Assembly: GCA_965248675.1 (NCBI GenBank)
Contig: CBDFJZ010000007.1
Coordinates: 186,001 to 250,000 of the forward strand
Length of the DNA: 64,000 nt
From: UBA6627 sp965248675
Lineage (GTDB): Bacteria > Chloroflexota > Dehalococcoidia > UBA2979
Direction: 5' to 3'
A model generated the notes under the pieces. The model searched no databases. It was not told where the DNA came from and worked only from the letters and a program-made list of their open reading frames with translations. Made by a program: the position numbers and the translations under genes. This document shows, in pieces, positions 17,674 through 28,076 of this stretch (positions within the stretch are counted from its first letter, which is position 1; every line of letters starts with the position of its first letter).

Positions 17674-20600
17674 ATGAGTCTCAGTCGACTTGCCATCCCC
17701 GCGACCGTATGGGTCGTGGCCTTGCTGACGGTTGCTGTCGTCAGTTGGGGCAGCGTTTCAGCGAGTCATACTGGACCGTCGTTCGTGCCCACCGATGGTC
17801 CGCCAACTGAGGCACGGAACGCTCGACTGGCAACCACGCGCCTGGCGGATGGCGAGGTGCTGCTGGTCTCCGGGACTACCGCTGATCTTTACGACTCGGC
17901 GACGGGGACATTCCGTCGTACCGCAGGGGATCTGTCGAGCGATCGGCTCGGTTCCTCGACAACGCTCCTTCCCGATGGGCGGGTCCTGGATTACGGGACC
18001 AGGAACGACATCGGAACTCTACGACCCAGTCTCTGAGACGTTCGCGGCTGGACCGCCGCTGATCAGCTCAAGGAACTTCGCGCTGTCCACGCCGTTGCTC
18101 GACGGGCGGGTCCTGATCACGGGTGGTGGGGCGCCATCGGAGGTCTACGATCCGGTGCTGGACGGCTACGTGGCCACGGGCAGCATGAGTGTCGCCAGGA
18201 ACGGTCACTTCGCCACGCGGCTGGCGGACGGGCGGGTTCTGGTCACCGGCGGGGACGGCCTGAGTTCGGCCGAAGTTTTCGATCCGACGACCGACACGTT
18301 CTCCGCCGCTGGTGGCATGAGTACCGTGCGCGCGAGTCACCGATCGACGCTGCTGCCCGACGGGCGCGTGCTCGTCAGCGGAGGCTACGGTGCGGGCGGG
18401 ATCCTCGATGTGCTCGCGTCGACCGAGATCTTCGATCCGACGACCGACCTGTTCGCGGCGGGGCCGTCGATGGCGCGGGCGCGGCTGCAACACTCCGCTA
18501 CTCGTTACTCCTCGACCGAGGTGTTGATCGCGGGCGGGTCGATCGGCGGGAGCAGTTCCGCGAACGCGACGGCCAGCAGCGAGATCTATGACACGACGAC
18601 CGGATCGTTCCTCCCCGGTCCTGCGATGGACATGCCGCGGTTCGCGCAGTCCGAGACGCGGCTCAACGACGGCACGATCCTGATGGTGGGCGGCAACACG
18701 ACCGCGTCGACCAGCGCGATCCTCTTCCTCCCGTCCACGCCTCTGAGCGCGTGTGGCGCGCTCCTGGTGATGTGCGAGTCGCGGCGACAGCCGATCACGT
18801 CGGCGTTGCCTGACGGGAGCGTGCTCGTCGCGGGCGGCGGGTTCGGTGGAGCGGCGAACCAGGTCCGAGGGGGCGCGGAACTCTTCGATCCTGAGACGCA
18901 GCTCTTCTTCGCGATCGCGCCGCTGCCGACGCCGCGTGGTGCGGGGGCGACGGTCACGCTTCCGGATGGCTCGGTGCTGACGGTAGGTGGCAGCGACGAA
19001 GCCGGGACGTTCCTCGATAGCGCGTTGCTATTCGATCCGGCGACGCACGAGTCCACCGAGATCGCGACCGCCATGTCGAACGCGAGACAGGCACCGGCCG
19101 CTGTCCTGATCGAGGGTGGGACGAAGGTGCTGATCAGCGGAAGCCTGAAGCTTGAAGCAGCGGGACAGGTGACACGGACAGCGGACGTCTACGACATCGC
19201 CACGCAGCAGTTCGCTGCAGTCGGCGACATGGGCACGAAGCGCCACTCCCACAGCGCGACGCTTTTGCTCGATGGCACCGTGCTGATCGCCGGCGGGAAG
19301 TCCGAGGCGATTTTCGACGTCCAGTCTTCGGCGGAGATCTTCGATCCGACATCGGGGACCTTCTCGCCGACCGCTGGAGCGATGAACCACAGGCGGCAAT
19401 CGCACACGGCCTCGCTGCTTCCCGACGGCCGGGTGCTCCTGGTTGGTGGTCAGTCTGGTCCGGGAGCGGTGAACACCGTCGCGGAGGTCTACGACCCCGG
19501 CACGGGGACGTTCGCCGAGCTGAGCTCGCTGCCGCAGCCGCGGAATAGCCACATGGCGATCTCGCTGCCGGACGGGCGAGTGGTGCTGGCCGGTGGGAAC
19601 GGTCCGGGCGGTGTTGGCCTCACCGCGGTCGCGATCTTCGACGCAGTTGACGACACGTTCACGCTGATCGACTCGCTGACGTCCGCTCGCTGGCAGGCCG
19701 GGATCGAGCTGCTCGATGACCGGACGGTGCTGGTCGCTGGCGGCTTTGGGCCGGGCCAGACGCCCCTCGACACGGCCGAGATCATTGAGGTCCCGCCGGC
19801 GCCCGGCTCGATCTGCAGCGCCGTACTCACGATGTGCAGCCCTCGCTGGGCGCATACCTCGACGACCTTGTCCGATGGTCGGGTGCTGGTAGCTGGTGGG
19901 AGCATTTCGGGCTCCGCGGCCGGCTCGGGACCGATTAGTGGTGCGGATCTGTACGACCCCACAACCGAGCTGTTCACGTTCGCGGGCGACCTCTTCCATG
20001 GGCCGCGGGCCAGCCATGTCGCGACCCGACTGGCGAACGGCGACGTGCTGGTCACCGGTGGGGGCGACTCCGGCGCCGTGTATCAGGATGCTGAGCTCTA
20101 CGACGCGGGCGCCGAGGCGTTCGTCGATGCTGGAGCCCAGGTGTCAGGCCGACTGTTCCACGCCGCGACGCGGCTGCTCGACGGAACGGTGCTGCTGACG
20201 GGCGGCGCTCCGGGTGGGAACACGGCCGAGATCTACGACCCAGCCACGGGGACGTTCACCGCGACTGTGGGGAACATGACCGAAGCTCGCAGTATCCACA
20301 CGGCGACGCTCCTGCCGTCGGGCGAGGTGCTGATCGCGGGCGGCGGCAACTTCGGAACGACTTCGGCGGAGATCTACGATCCGACTGCGAAGACGTTCCG
20401 AGCGGTCGGCGACATGTCAGCGGCTCGGTCCAGCCATTCGGCGACGCTGCTGCCGGACGGCCGTGTCCTGATCGCCGGCGGTGGGAATGCTGGCTCGCCG
20501 TCGAACGACGCGGAGATCTACGACCCGGTCGCGGAGACGTTCAGCGCACTCGCCTCGGTGATGTCGGTGCCTCGTGCGGGACACCCGGCGGTGGCGCTCG

Positions 20601-21826
20601 ATGACGGGCGCGTCGTTCTCGTCGGCGGTGGCGGTGGATCAGCGGCGTCGTCGGTGGAGATCTTCAATCCCGCCGACGATTCGTTCGCCTCGCTTCCGTC
20701 GCTCGCGACGCCCCGTTGGGCGCATGGAGCCAGTCTGTTGACCGATGGGAGCATCCTGGTCAGCGGCGGCCGGGACGGATCCCCGGGGACGCCGCTGGAC
20801 ACGGCCGAGCTGATCGCGTCGCCACCTGACACGACGCCTCCGGGGGCGCCGGGGACGCCGGATCTAGTCGCGGCGAGCGACACCGGCGCGTCGGCCAGCG
20901 ACGAGGTGACGAGCGATTCGAGTCCGACGCTGACGGGCAGCGCGGAAGCGGATGCGACCGTGAGGCTCTTCGACGGGGCCGTCGAAGTCGGTTCGGCGAC
21001 CGCCGTCGGCGGTAGCTGGACGGTCACGACCTCGGTGCTGTCGGATGGCGTCCACAGCCTGTCGGCGACGGCGACCGACGCAGCGGGAAACGAGTCTCCG
21101 ACCTCGGTTGCGCTGGATGTGCGTGTCGACACCCTGGCACCGGTGGTGACGGCGCCTAGTCCGAACGCCCTCGATGTGACGACGCTCGATCCGAACGGCG
21201 TGCCGGCCACGAACGTCCAGGTGTCGGCGTTCCTCGCAGGGGCGTCGGCCCTCGATGCGCAGGACGGCGCGCTGCCAGTCACTCACCGCTCGAGCTTCGC
21301 GATCGGGCTCACGCTCTTCACGATCGACGCGACTGACCTGGCGGGCAACGAGGGCTCGGCGCCCGCGACGATCACGGTGAGCCTCGCGGCCCCGGGGTCG
21401 GTCGATGTGGACCCCGGCGCGGTGATCGGGCCGGGCGTGACGATCGAGCCTGACGCCACGATCGAGGGAGGCGCAGTCGTTGGCGCGGGTTCGTTCATCG
21501 GGTTCAACGCGAAAGTCGAGGAGGGTGCTCAGGTAGGTGCCGGCTCGTCGATCGGGGCGGAGGCGCAGATCAAGAAGGACGCCGTCGTCGGCGACGGTGT
21601 GACGATCGGCGCTCGGACCGTGATCGAGGAACGCGCGGCCGTTGGCGACGAAACGTCGATTGGCGACGACGTGAAGATCGACGTCGACGTGATGATCGGG
21701 GCGAATGTCACGATCGGGGACGGCGCTGAGATCAAGGAAGGGGCGGTGGTTGGAGACGGCGCCGAGATTGGTGCGGGCGTCACGGTCGAGGAGTTCACGA
21801 TCGTGCCTCCCGGCGCGGTCCTCTAG
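17674..21826 (+). CDS. exported Kelch / Ig-like / HYR / hexapeptide protein (one frameshift)
   Basis: The reading starts at ATG 17674 with a signal peptide (LAIPATVWVVALLTVAVVSW). After DGRVLD the frame ends at 18036, but the homologous frame resumes if one of the two Gs at 17988-17989 is removed and runs to 21826, giving about 1380 residues. Twenty-one Kelch motifs of the type LPDGRVLVAGG follow, in three sets of seven; Cys-x6-Cys linkers (CGALLVMC, CSAVLTMC) come after motifs 7 and 14, suggesting three seven-bladed propellers. Then come an Ig-like domain (SSPTLTGSAEADATVRLF), an HYR-like domain (APVVTAPSPNALDV), and a C-terminal left-handed beta-helix of about 22 hexapeptides (VIGPGV-TIEPDA type). 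No sorting signal is seen. Probably an extracellular or surface-binding protein. Confidence 0.8.
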
Positions 21827-22302
21827 GGGTACGGCTTGCGATGCGGTGACAGCGAACGGTGCACAGCCGGCGTGGAGGATCTCGTGCTCGCGCATCGTGA
21901 ACAGCATGTCGACCGTGCGCATGGGGCCCCGTGGACATGACCGGGGGGGTTCGCGACGACATAAGGCCTCTGTCGATGACGCCGCTCGAGAGCTCCGGGA
22001 AGCGAAACGTGTCGGGAATCCTACTGATTCCTTGTCGCGCGACCGATACCGGAATCAACTGGGCCGGTCGCCGACGGTCCAGAATCGGTTCGTAGGAGGT
22101 GCTTACGTCCCTGATCGGTAATCGTTGACCGAGGTTAGGCCGAGGGATAACCTTTTTCGAAATCTTGAGCGGGTCCGACCAGTGGCGGGGTCACGCCCAT
22201 GAAGCACTATCCGATTGAAGCACCCTCCTGTTTTGGAGGGTGCGCGCGCGCGTTCTGACGGGACCCCTCTGGCGAGGGGTTCCTGCGTAAGGGGTGGGGA
22301 CC
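21827..22302 (+). promoter_or_regulatory. long leader of guaB3 with two hairpins
   Basis: 476 bp without a supported gene. Near its end a stem at 22220-22243 (arms GCACCCTCC / GGAGGGTGC, loop TGTTTT) and a second at 22263-22280 (arms ACCCCTC / GAGGGGT, loop TGGC) lie just before the start of guaB3. GGATAACC near 22145 resembles a -10 region. The first stem could end transcription of the Kelch gene, but no U-run follows it. No known riboswitch class was recognised. Confidence 0.4.
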
Positions 22303-23511
22303 GTGGTGCTGGATAAGCCAACGACGCCGAAACCGAGCAACGAGGAACTCGAGCGGATGGCGGCGCAGCCGAAATCGCTCGACCACAGCTACGGGTTCGA
22401 TGACGTGGCGATCGTGCCGGGCGCGGTGACGACGAACCCCGATCTCGTCGAACCAACCTTTGCGCTGGGCGAGCACACGTTCCGGACGCCGATCATCGCA
22501 TCTTCGATGGACGGCGTGGTCGACCCGAAGTTCGCGGTGACGATGACCCAGCTCGGCGGGATGGCGGCGCTGAACCTGGACGGCGTGTGGACGCGGTACG
22601 AGGACGCCTACGCCGTCCTGGAGGAGATCGCGGCGGCGAGCATCGAGGACGCGACGGCGACGATTCAGCGCATCTACAGCGAGCCGGTCAAGGAGCACCT
22701 GGTCGGCCAGCGGGTCGAGGAGATCAAGGCCGGCGGCGGGATTACGATCGTAGCGGGCACTCCGCAGAACACGAAGAAGTTCGCGCCGATCACGAAGGAC
22801 GCCGGGACCGACTACTTCGTCGTCGCGTCTACCGTCACGACGGCGCGACATGTCTCCAGCTCGCTGAAGGGGCTGCGGCTCGACGAGCTGGTGGAGCAGA
22901 TGGACGGGGTGCCGATCCTGGTCGGCAACACCGTCGACTTTCACGCGACGCTGGAGCTGATGGAGACCGGCATCCACGGGGTGCTCGTGGGCGTTGGGCC
23001 GGGCGCGGCCTGCACGTCTCGCGAGGTGCTGGGGATCGGGATGCCGCAGGTGAGCGCGACGATCGAGACCGCGTATGCGCGCGACGTGTACTTCGAACGG
23101 ACGGGGCGCTACGTCCCGATCATCACCGACGGCGGCCTGCGCACCGGCGGCGACGTGTCGAAGTCGATCTGCGCCGGCGCCGACGCGGTGATGATCGGCT
23201 CGCCTTTCGCGAGCTGCGAGGGCGCTCCTGGACGCGGCTTCCACTGGGGCATGGCGACGCCGCACGCGGCGCTACCTCGAGGCGTGCGCGTGGAGGTAGG
23301 ACAGACGCACACGGTGGAGAAGCTGCTGTTCGGGCCGACCTCGAAGACCGACGGGACGGAGAACCTGGTCGGCGCGCTGACGACGTCGATGGCGACGTGC
23401 GGTGCGCAGACGATCAAGGAGTTCCACGACGCGCGGATGATCATTGCGCCCTCGATCAAGACGGAGGGGAAGATCTATCAGATCGCGCAGACTCGCCCGG
23501 CTGGGGTCTAG
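22303..23511 (+). CDS. guaB3: IMP dehydrogenase family protein, GuaB3 type
   Basis: Purine-pathway oxidoreductase of the IMPDH superfamily. About 400 residues, lacking the CBS pair of classical GuaB, as in the GuaB3 subfamily. The catalytic loop GVGPGAACTSREVLGIG near residue 230 contains the nucleophilic Cys; SMDGVVDPKFA near residue 68 and DGGLRTGGDVSKSICAGAD near 270 line the barrel. The start is GTG 22303 with GGGG at 22291-22294 upstream; GTG 22294 and 22306 are alternatives. It is preceded by two stable hairpins. Confidence 0.88.
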   Translation: MVLDKPTTPKPSNEELERMAAQPKSLDHSYGFDDVAIVPGAVTTNPDLVEPTFALGEHTFRTPIIASSMDGVVDPKFAVTMTQLGGMAALNLDGVWTRYEDAYAVLEEIAAASIEDATATIQRIYSEPVKEHLVGQRVEEIKAGGGITIVAGTPQNTKKFAPITKDAGTDYFVVASTVTTARHVSSSLKGLRLDELVEQMDGVPILVGNTVDFHATLELMETGIHGVLVGVGPGAACTSREVLGIGMPQVSATIETAYARDVYFERTGRYVPIITDGGLRTGGDVSKSICAGADAVMIGSPFASCEGAPGRGFHWGMATPHAALPRGVRVEVGQTHTVEKLLFGPTSKTDGTENLVGALTTSMATCGAQTIKEFHDARMIIAPSIKTEGKIYQIAQTRPAGV

Positions 23512-23670
23512 CCACTCCCGGCGTGCATCCGCCAACTCCGCCTTTCTTACGTCGCTGCGCGATAGGCCTTCTCTGCGCCCGCTACGAGACCGGTTTTTCG
23601 CTATGTCGCTACGCGTCAGGTGTCTGCTGGTAGTTGAGAACGGCTGGCTGCTTCTTGTCGGAGGTAGTCC

Positions 23671-23875
23671 GGCGAGCCGAACCAAGGTTCAGGGGAGCTC
23701 CGCTCCCCTGCGACCCCTCGCCGGGGGACTTGCAGTCCCCCGAGCCCCCTCGCAAGCCGGGGCTGCGCACGTTTATTTCGAACGCTCGTGGCGGCAGTTG
23801 CGGAATTGGGCCGAGCTTGACAGAGGGTGCACTGAGGACTTGCTGCTGACCGGGGCGTTCGCCCCGGGCGCGTGG
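23671..23875 (+). repeat. dispersed three-hairpin intergenic repeat, copy E
   Basis: Begins GGCGAGCCGAACC. Hairpin 1 is at 23690-23710 (loop TCC), hairpin 2 at 23723-23741 and hairpin 3 at 23850-23867 (arms CCGGGGCG / CGCCCCGG). GAGCTTGA and GAGGGTGCACTG precede hairpin 3, as in copy A. It lies between convergent guaB3 and vanW and is the best-preserved copy, so it makes a good consensus seed. Confidence 0.87.
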
Positions 23876-23949
23876 CCCTTGTGCGCGGAGCGGACCCGGG
23901 CCCGATCTTCGGCGGGAGTTGGTGGCGCACCTCGCCGATTTGATCGGCG

Positions 23950-24747
23950 CTAGGCCGACGGTGCTGTGAGCCCAGCGAGCGGAGGCGCGTGTGCCCGCGC
24001 GTGGCCTCGGGAGTAGCGGGACCGGTAGGTGCGTGATTGGACGGGGAGCGGGCCGCGCCAGAGGTGGCGCGAGGTGAGCGCGTAGATCGCGTCTGGGTCC
24101 GCGTTGAGGACCTCGACCCGGAGGTCAACCTCGAAGGGTCGTTCGACGGGGCTCTAGAAGCCCGCGCGCACCTCCCCGTCGTCGACCGCGACGCGGAGCT
24201 TGACCGGCCACGGGAAGTCATTGCGGAAGCGGCGATCGATGTAGCCGTACTCGATGGTGGTGTCACGGCCGAGCTCGTAGTAGCACTGGTCGCCGTAGGT
24301 ATCGACGCTGTGCTGAGTCCGTTCGACGACCTCGAGACCCGCGAGCAGGCCAGCGTTGAAGACGACGGTGGACACGAGGCAGGTCGAGCCGCCGACGGCG
24401 GTCGTCAGTTCGCCGTCGACGATCGCGGCAGCTTCGCCGTAGCCCTTCGCGCGCGTGGGCGCCCCGGCGAGCCGCCAGAGTGACCACACTTCGCCAGGGC
24501 GGATGACGGAACCGTCGAGGGCTTCGACAAGGAGGGCGGAGTTTCGGTATTCGACCTCGGAGGCGGCTTCCTGGGCGGGGTAGACGGTCAGCGGCAGGGC
24601 GTAGTCGCCGAGCGAGTGTTCCGCGTCTAGCGGCACACGCTTCGACGCGAACCGGTCGCCGGAGGCCAGGTCACGTGCGCCGCGGCGCCACACGGCGAGC
24701 GCCAGGCGGATGGAACGGGGAACGGCGGTGCGAAGCCAGTGACGCAT
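23950..24747 (-). pseudogene. vanW: VanW-family protein with in-frame TAG
   Basis: The open part (24154-24747, 197 residues) is a VanW-like protein: an N-terminal SIRLALAVWRRG segment, then the VanW domain with SLWRLAGAPTRAKGYGEAAAI, GGSTCLVSTVVFNAGL and RRFRNDFPWPVKLRV. A TAG at 24154-24156 interrupts it, but the same frame continues with good codon bias (SPVERPFEVDLRVEVLNADP) to a stop at 23950, about 66 more residues that match the usual VanW C-terminal strand region. A Trp is expected at the stop (WS), so TGG to TAG is the simplest event. The truncated protein could still be made. The biochemical role of VanW is not established. Confidence 0.8.
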
Positions 24748-24912
24748 GGCAGCCTCCTGTGGTGCCGTAACGAACGCAGGTCGCTTCTGGTTCCATGGAG
24801 CTGTTCGCGAACCGCGGTTGCCTACCGAGGGTGAGTAGCTTCAGACTGCGACGGACTGACGCTGTTTTCGAGGCGCCCAGCAGACGGCAACCAACTCCTT
24901 GTTGATCGATGT

Positions 24913-25145
24913 GCCGGAGAGCCGAACCCATGATCAGGGGAGCTCCAACTCAGAGGATCGCCCTACCGGGCGAGGGCTCCCCTGCGACCCCTCGCCGGGG
25001 GACTTGCAGTCCCCCACGCCCCTCGCAAGCCGGCACCGCGCAGTCTGTCAACGACCGTTACGCGGCGGCGGTCGCAACCGCCTTCGAAGCTGAGTGATGG
25101 TGCAGCGAGGGATTGTGGTTGACCGGGGCATTCGCCCCGGGCGCG
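24913..25145 (+). repeat. dispersed three-hairpin repeat, copy F (hairpin 1 loop expanded)
   Basis: Starts GCCGGAGAGCCGAACCC. The left arm of hairpin 1 (24935-24943) and right arm (24976-24984) are perfect, but the loop is 32 bases instead of 3 and contains its own small palindrome (CCCTACCGGG region). Hairpin 2 is at 24997-25015 and hairpin 3 at 25123-25140. It lies between the minus-strand genes prmC and vanW. The 24748-24912 part of the spacer holds nothing recognisable. Confidence 0.82.
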
Positions 25146-25184
25146 AAACTGGTTCGGTACGCGATGTCTTTCCGGGAAAGAGAG

Positions 25185-26081
25185 CTACGCGACGGGGTAT
25201 CCCACGCGGACCTCGACGACGCGTCTGATACCGCGGAGGTCGCGGTGCATGCGCACCTCGGCGGTGGCAGGACGGCCGAGGGCTTCGAGGAGCAGGTCCT
25301 CGACGAACCCCGCCTGGCCGGCGCCGACCTCGCAGAGGACGGCGTACGCGTCATCCACGAGGTGCTCCGGTAGTTGCGAGGCGAAGCGGCGGTACAGATC
25401 GAGGCCGTCCTCGCCGCCGTCGACGGCAAACGCTGGCTCATGGGCGCGGATTTCGTCTGGGAGGGCGTGGAATTCTTCTGTGGGGACGTAGGGGAGGTTG
25501 GCGAGGAAGACGTCGAGCGGCTCGCTGAGGGGGTCGAGGAGGTCGCCGGTGAGGAGGATGACGCGCTCGATCGGGCCGAGGCGCTTGCGGTTATTGCCAG
25601 CCCATTGGAGGGCGGCGGTGGAGGAGTCGACGGCGAACATTCTGGCCTCGGGGGAGTGGCGGGCGACGGCTATGGCGACGGCACCGCTGCCGGTACCGAT
25701 GTCGGCGACGCGCACCAGACGGCCGGCGCGGGGGTGCTCTCGGATGGCGGCGAGGCCAGCCTCGACCAGCGTCTCCGTCTCCGGGCGCGGGACGAGCGCG
25801 CCTTCGCCAACTTCGAAGGTGAGGCCGTAGAACTCGCGCCTTCCGAGGATGTAGGCGAGCGGCTCATGGGCGATGCGGCGGGCGAGCAGCGCCTCGAAGC
25901 GCTCGTTGGCCCCGGGATCGGCGTCATGGCCGCCGGCGGCGATCACGTGCGCGCGGTCGAGGCCGGCCGCCTCACCGTAGAGGAGCTCGACCTCGAGGCG
26001 GGCTTCGTCGAGGTCGTCGGCCGCGGCGACCTCGAGCAGCCGGTCGGCGGCGTCCTGGAGCTGATCGCGGAGGCGGCTCAC
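25185..26081 (-). CDS. prmC: release factor glutamine methyltransferase
   Basis: Methylates the Gln of the GGQ motif of release factors 1 and 2, using SAM. 298 residues: an N-terminal helical domain, GRREFYGLTFEVGEGALVPRPETETLV (around residues 80-106), SAM motif I ADIGTGSGAVAIAVAR near residue 125, and the substrate motif as NLPYVP near residue 194 in place of the common NPPY. The start is GTG 26081, overlapping the TGA of an upstream 13-codon minigene. Its target gene prfA lies about 0.9 kb upstream on the same strand; the spoU remnant between them disturbs the common prfA-prmC pairing. Confidence 0.94.
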   Translation of the reverse strand: MSRLRDQLQDAADRLLEVAAADDLDEARLEVELLYGEAAGLDRAHVIAAGGHDADPGANERFEALLARRIAHEPLAYILGRREFYGLTFEVGEGALVPRPETETLVEAGLAAIREHPRAGRLVRVADIGTGSGAVAIAVARHSPEARMFAVDSSTAALQWAGNNRKRLGPIERVILLTGDLLDPLSEPLDVFLANLPYVPTEEFHALPDEIRAHEPAFAVDGGEDGLDLYRRFASQLPEHLVDDAYAVLCEVGAGQAGFVEDLLLEALGRPATAEVRMHRDLRGIRRVVEVRVGYPVA

Positions 26082-26214
26082 GAGGCAGCTTCGCGCTGAG
26101 CTCTTGTTAATGCGCTCACGAGGACGTCTCGCGCTGGGCTCTTGTTAATGCGCTCACGAGGACGTCTCGCGCTGGGCTCTTGTTAATGCGCTCACGAGGA
26201 CGTCTCGCGCTGGG
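26076..26214 (-). repeat. 38-bp tandem repeat encoding coupled 13-codon minigenes
   Basis: Three near-identical 38-bp units begin at 26101, 26139 and 26177 (plus-strand reading), with a partial, diverged fourth at 26076-26100. On the minus strand each unit contains GTGA: the TGA ends one frame and the GTG starts the next. This gives minigenes at 26195-26154, 26157-26116 and 26119-26078. The first two encode VSALTRAQRETSS; the third ends in REAAS. The last TGA overlaps the prmC start GTG, so spoU, the three minigenes and prmC form an unbroken stop/start chain. The period of 38 equals 42 coding bases minus the 4-base overlap. Confidence 0.85.
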
Positions 26215-26700
26215 CGACCAGCTCGTAGAGGACGAGTGCGGTGGCGACGGCGAGGTTGAGCGAGTCGGCGGTGCCGAGCATCGGGATCGCGACCGTCCGG
26301 TCGCAGAACTCGCGCTGCTCCGGCGAAAGACCTTCGCGCTCGCTGCCCATCAGGACGACAGACCTCGAACCGTAGTCCGCACCTCGGTACGGCGTCTCCG
26401 CTCCGGCGGCCGCGCCGACGACCGTGGCGCCCTCGCGACGGGCCCAGGCGGCGAACGAGACCCAGTCCGCGCGGACCAGGCGGCGCGTGAAGACGGCGCC
26501 GGTGCTGGCGCGGAGGGCGGTGGGGTCGTGGGTCGGCCGAGGCCTCGAGGAGGATGACGCCGACAGCGCCTGCCGCATCGCAGGTGCGGAGGATCGTGCC
26601 GAGGTTGCCGGGATCGGCGACCGAAGTGAGGGCGACCCAGCGGTCGCCATCCTCGAGCCGGAGGTCGTCGAGGGCGTCCCAGCGCTGGCGCACGGCGGGC
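26192..26700 (-). pseudogene. truncated and frameshifted SpoU-family rRNA/tRNA 2'-O-methyltransferase
   Basis: The SpoU SAM-binding domain is recognisable in two frames. WVALTSVADPGNLGTILRTC and AVGVILLEASADP lie in one; after about 26531 it continues in another with HDPTALRASTGAVF, VVLMGSEREGLSP and ADSLNLAVATALVLYELV to the stop at 26192. A 1-base insertion (or 2-base deletion) explains the switch. The N-terminal substrate-binding domain of about 90-100 residues is missing: homology ends near 26700, where a plus-strand DUF3303-like coding fragment begins. The gene is therefore a 5'-deleted relic. Confidence 0.8.
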
Positions 26701-26701
26701 G

Positions 26702-26938
26702 CTGGCCGTTTTCGGGGCTTGGGCACCGCCAGACGGCATCGACATCAAGGGCTTCTATCAGTACAGCGATGGCAGTGGAGGGTTCACGATCTCTGAGGCC
26801 GATGACGCTGCTGCCCTGGCGCGGGGCGTGGCTGCCTTCACGCCGTGGGTCGACTTTACGATCAGTCCGATCGTCAGCGTCGAAGAAGCAACCGCGATCA
26901 GCCAGGAGGCGATCGAGTTCCGAGCAAGCGTCTCGTAG
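26702..26938 (+). pseudogene. 5'-truncated DUF3303-like gene fragment
   Basis: The plus frame reads AVFGAWAPPDGIDIKGFYQY, then GSGGFTISEADDAAALARGV, FTPWVDFTISPIVSVEEA, ending at the TAG at 26936-26938. The pattern (short alpha/beta protein, PPxG, GGFxISExDDxxAL, W/F, PV) resembles DUF3303 / dimeric alpha-beta barrel proteins. No start codon or N-terminal strand is present: the reading begins abruptly at the join with the minus-strand spoU relic. Assignment rests on pattern recognition only. Confidence 0.55.
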
Positions 26939-27005
26939 AGCTGCCCCGCGGCCGTCGACCGGAGAGGCGCCCGGCGAGGGCCTCACCCGGTCACGGGGTG
27001 GAGTG

Positions 27006-28070
<1,065 letters not shown>

Positions 28071-28076
28071 GGGGTC

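Noticed and set aside
22100..22300. Known riboswitch upstream of guaB3
   Set aside because: No conserved core of the purine, guanidine or other familiar classes could be matched; only two simple stems are visible.
26101..26214. CRISPR array
   Set aside because: Units are contiguous 38-bp tandem copies with no variable spacers.
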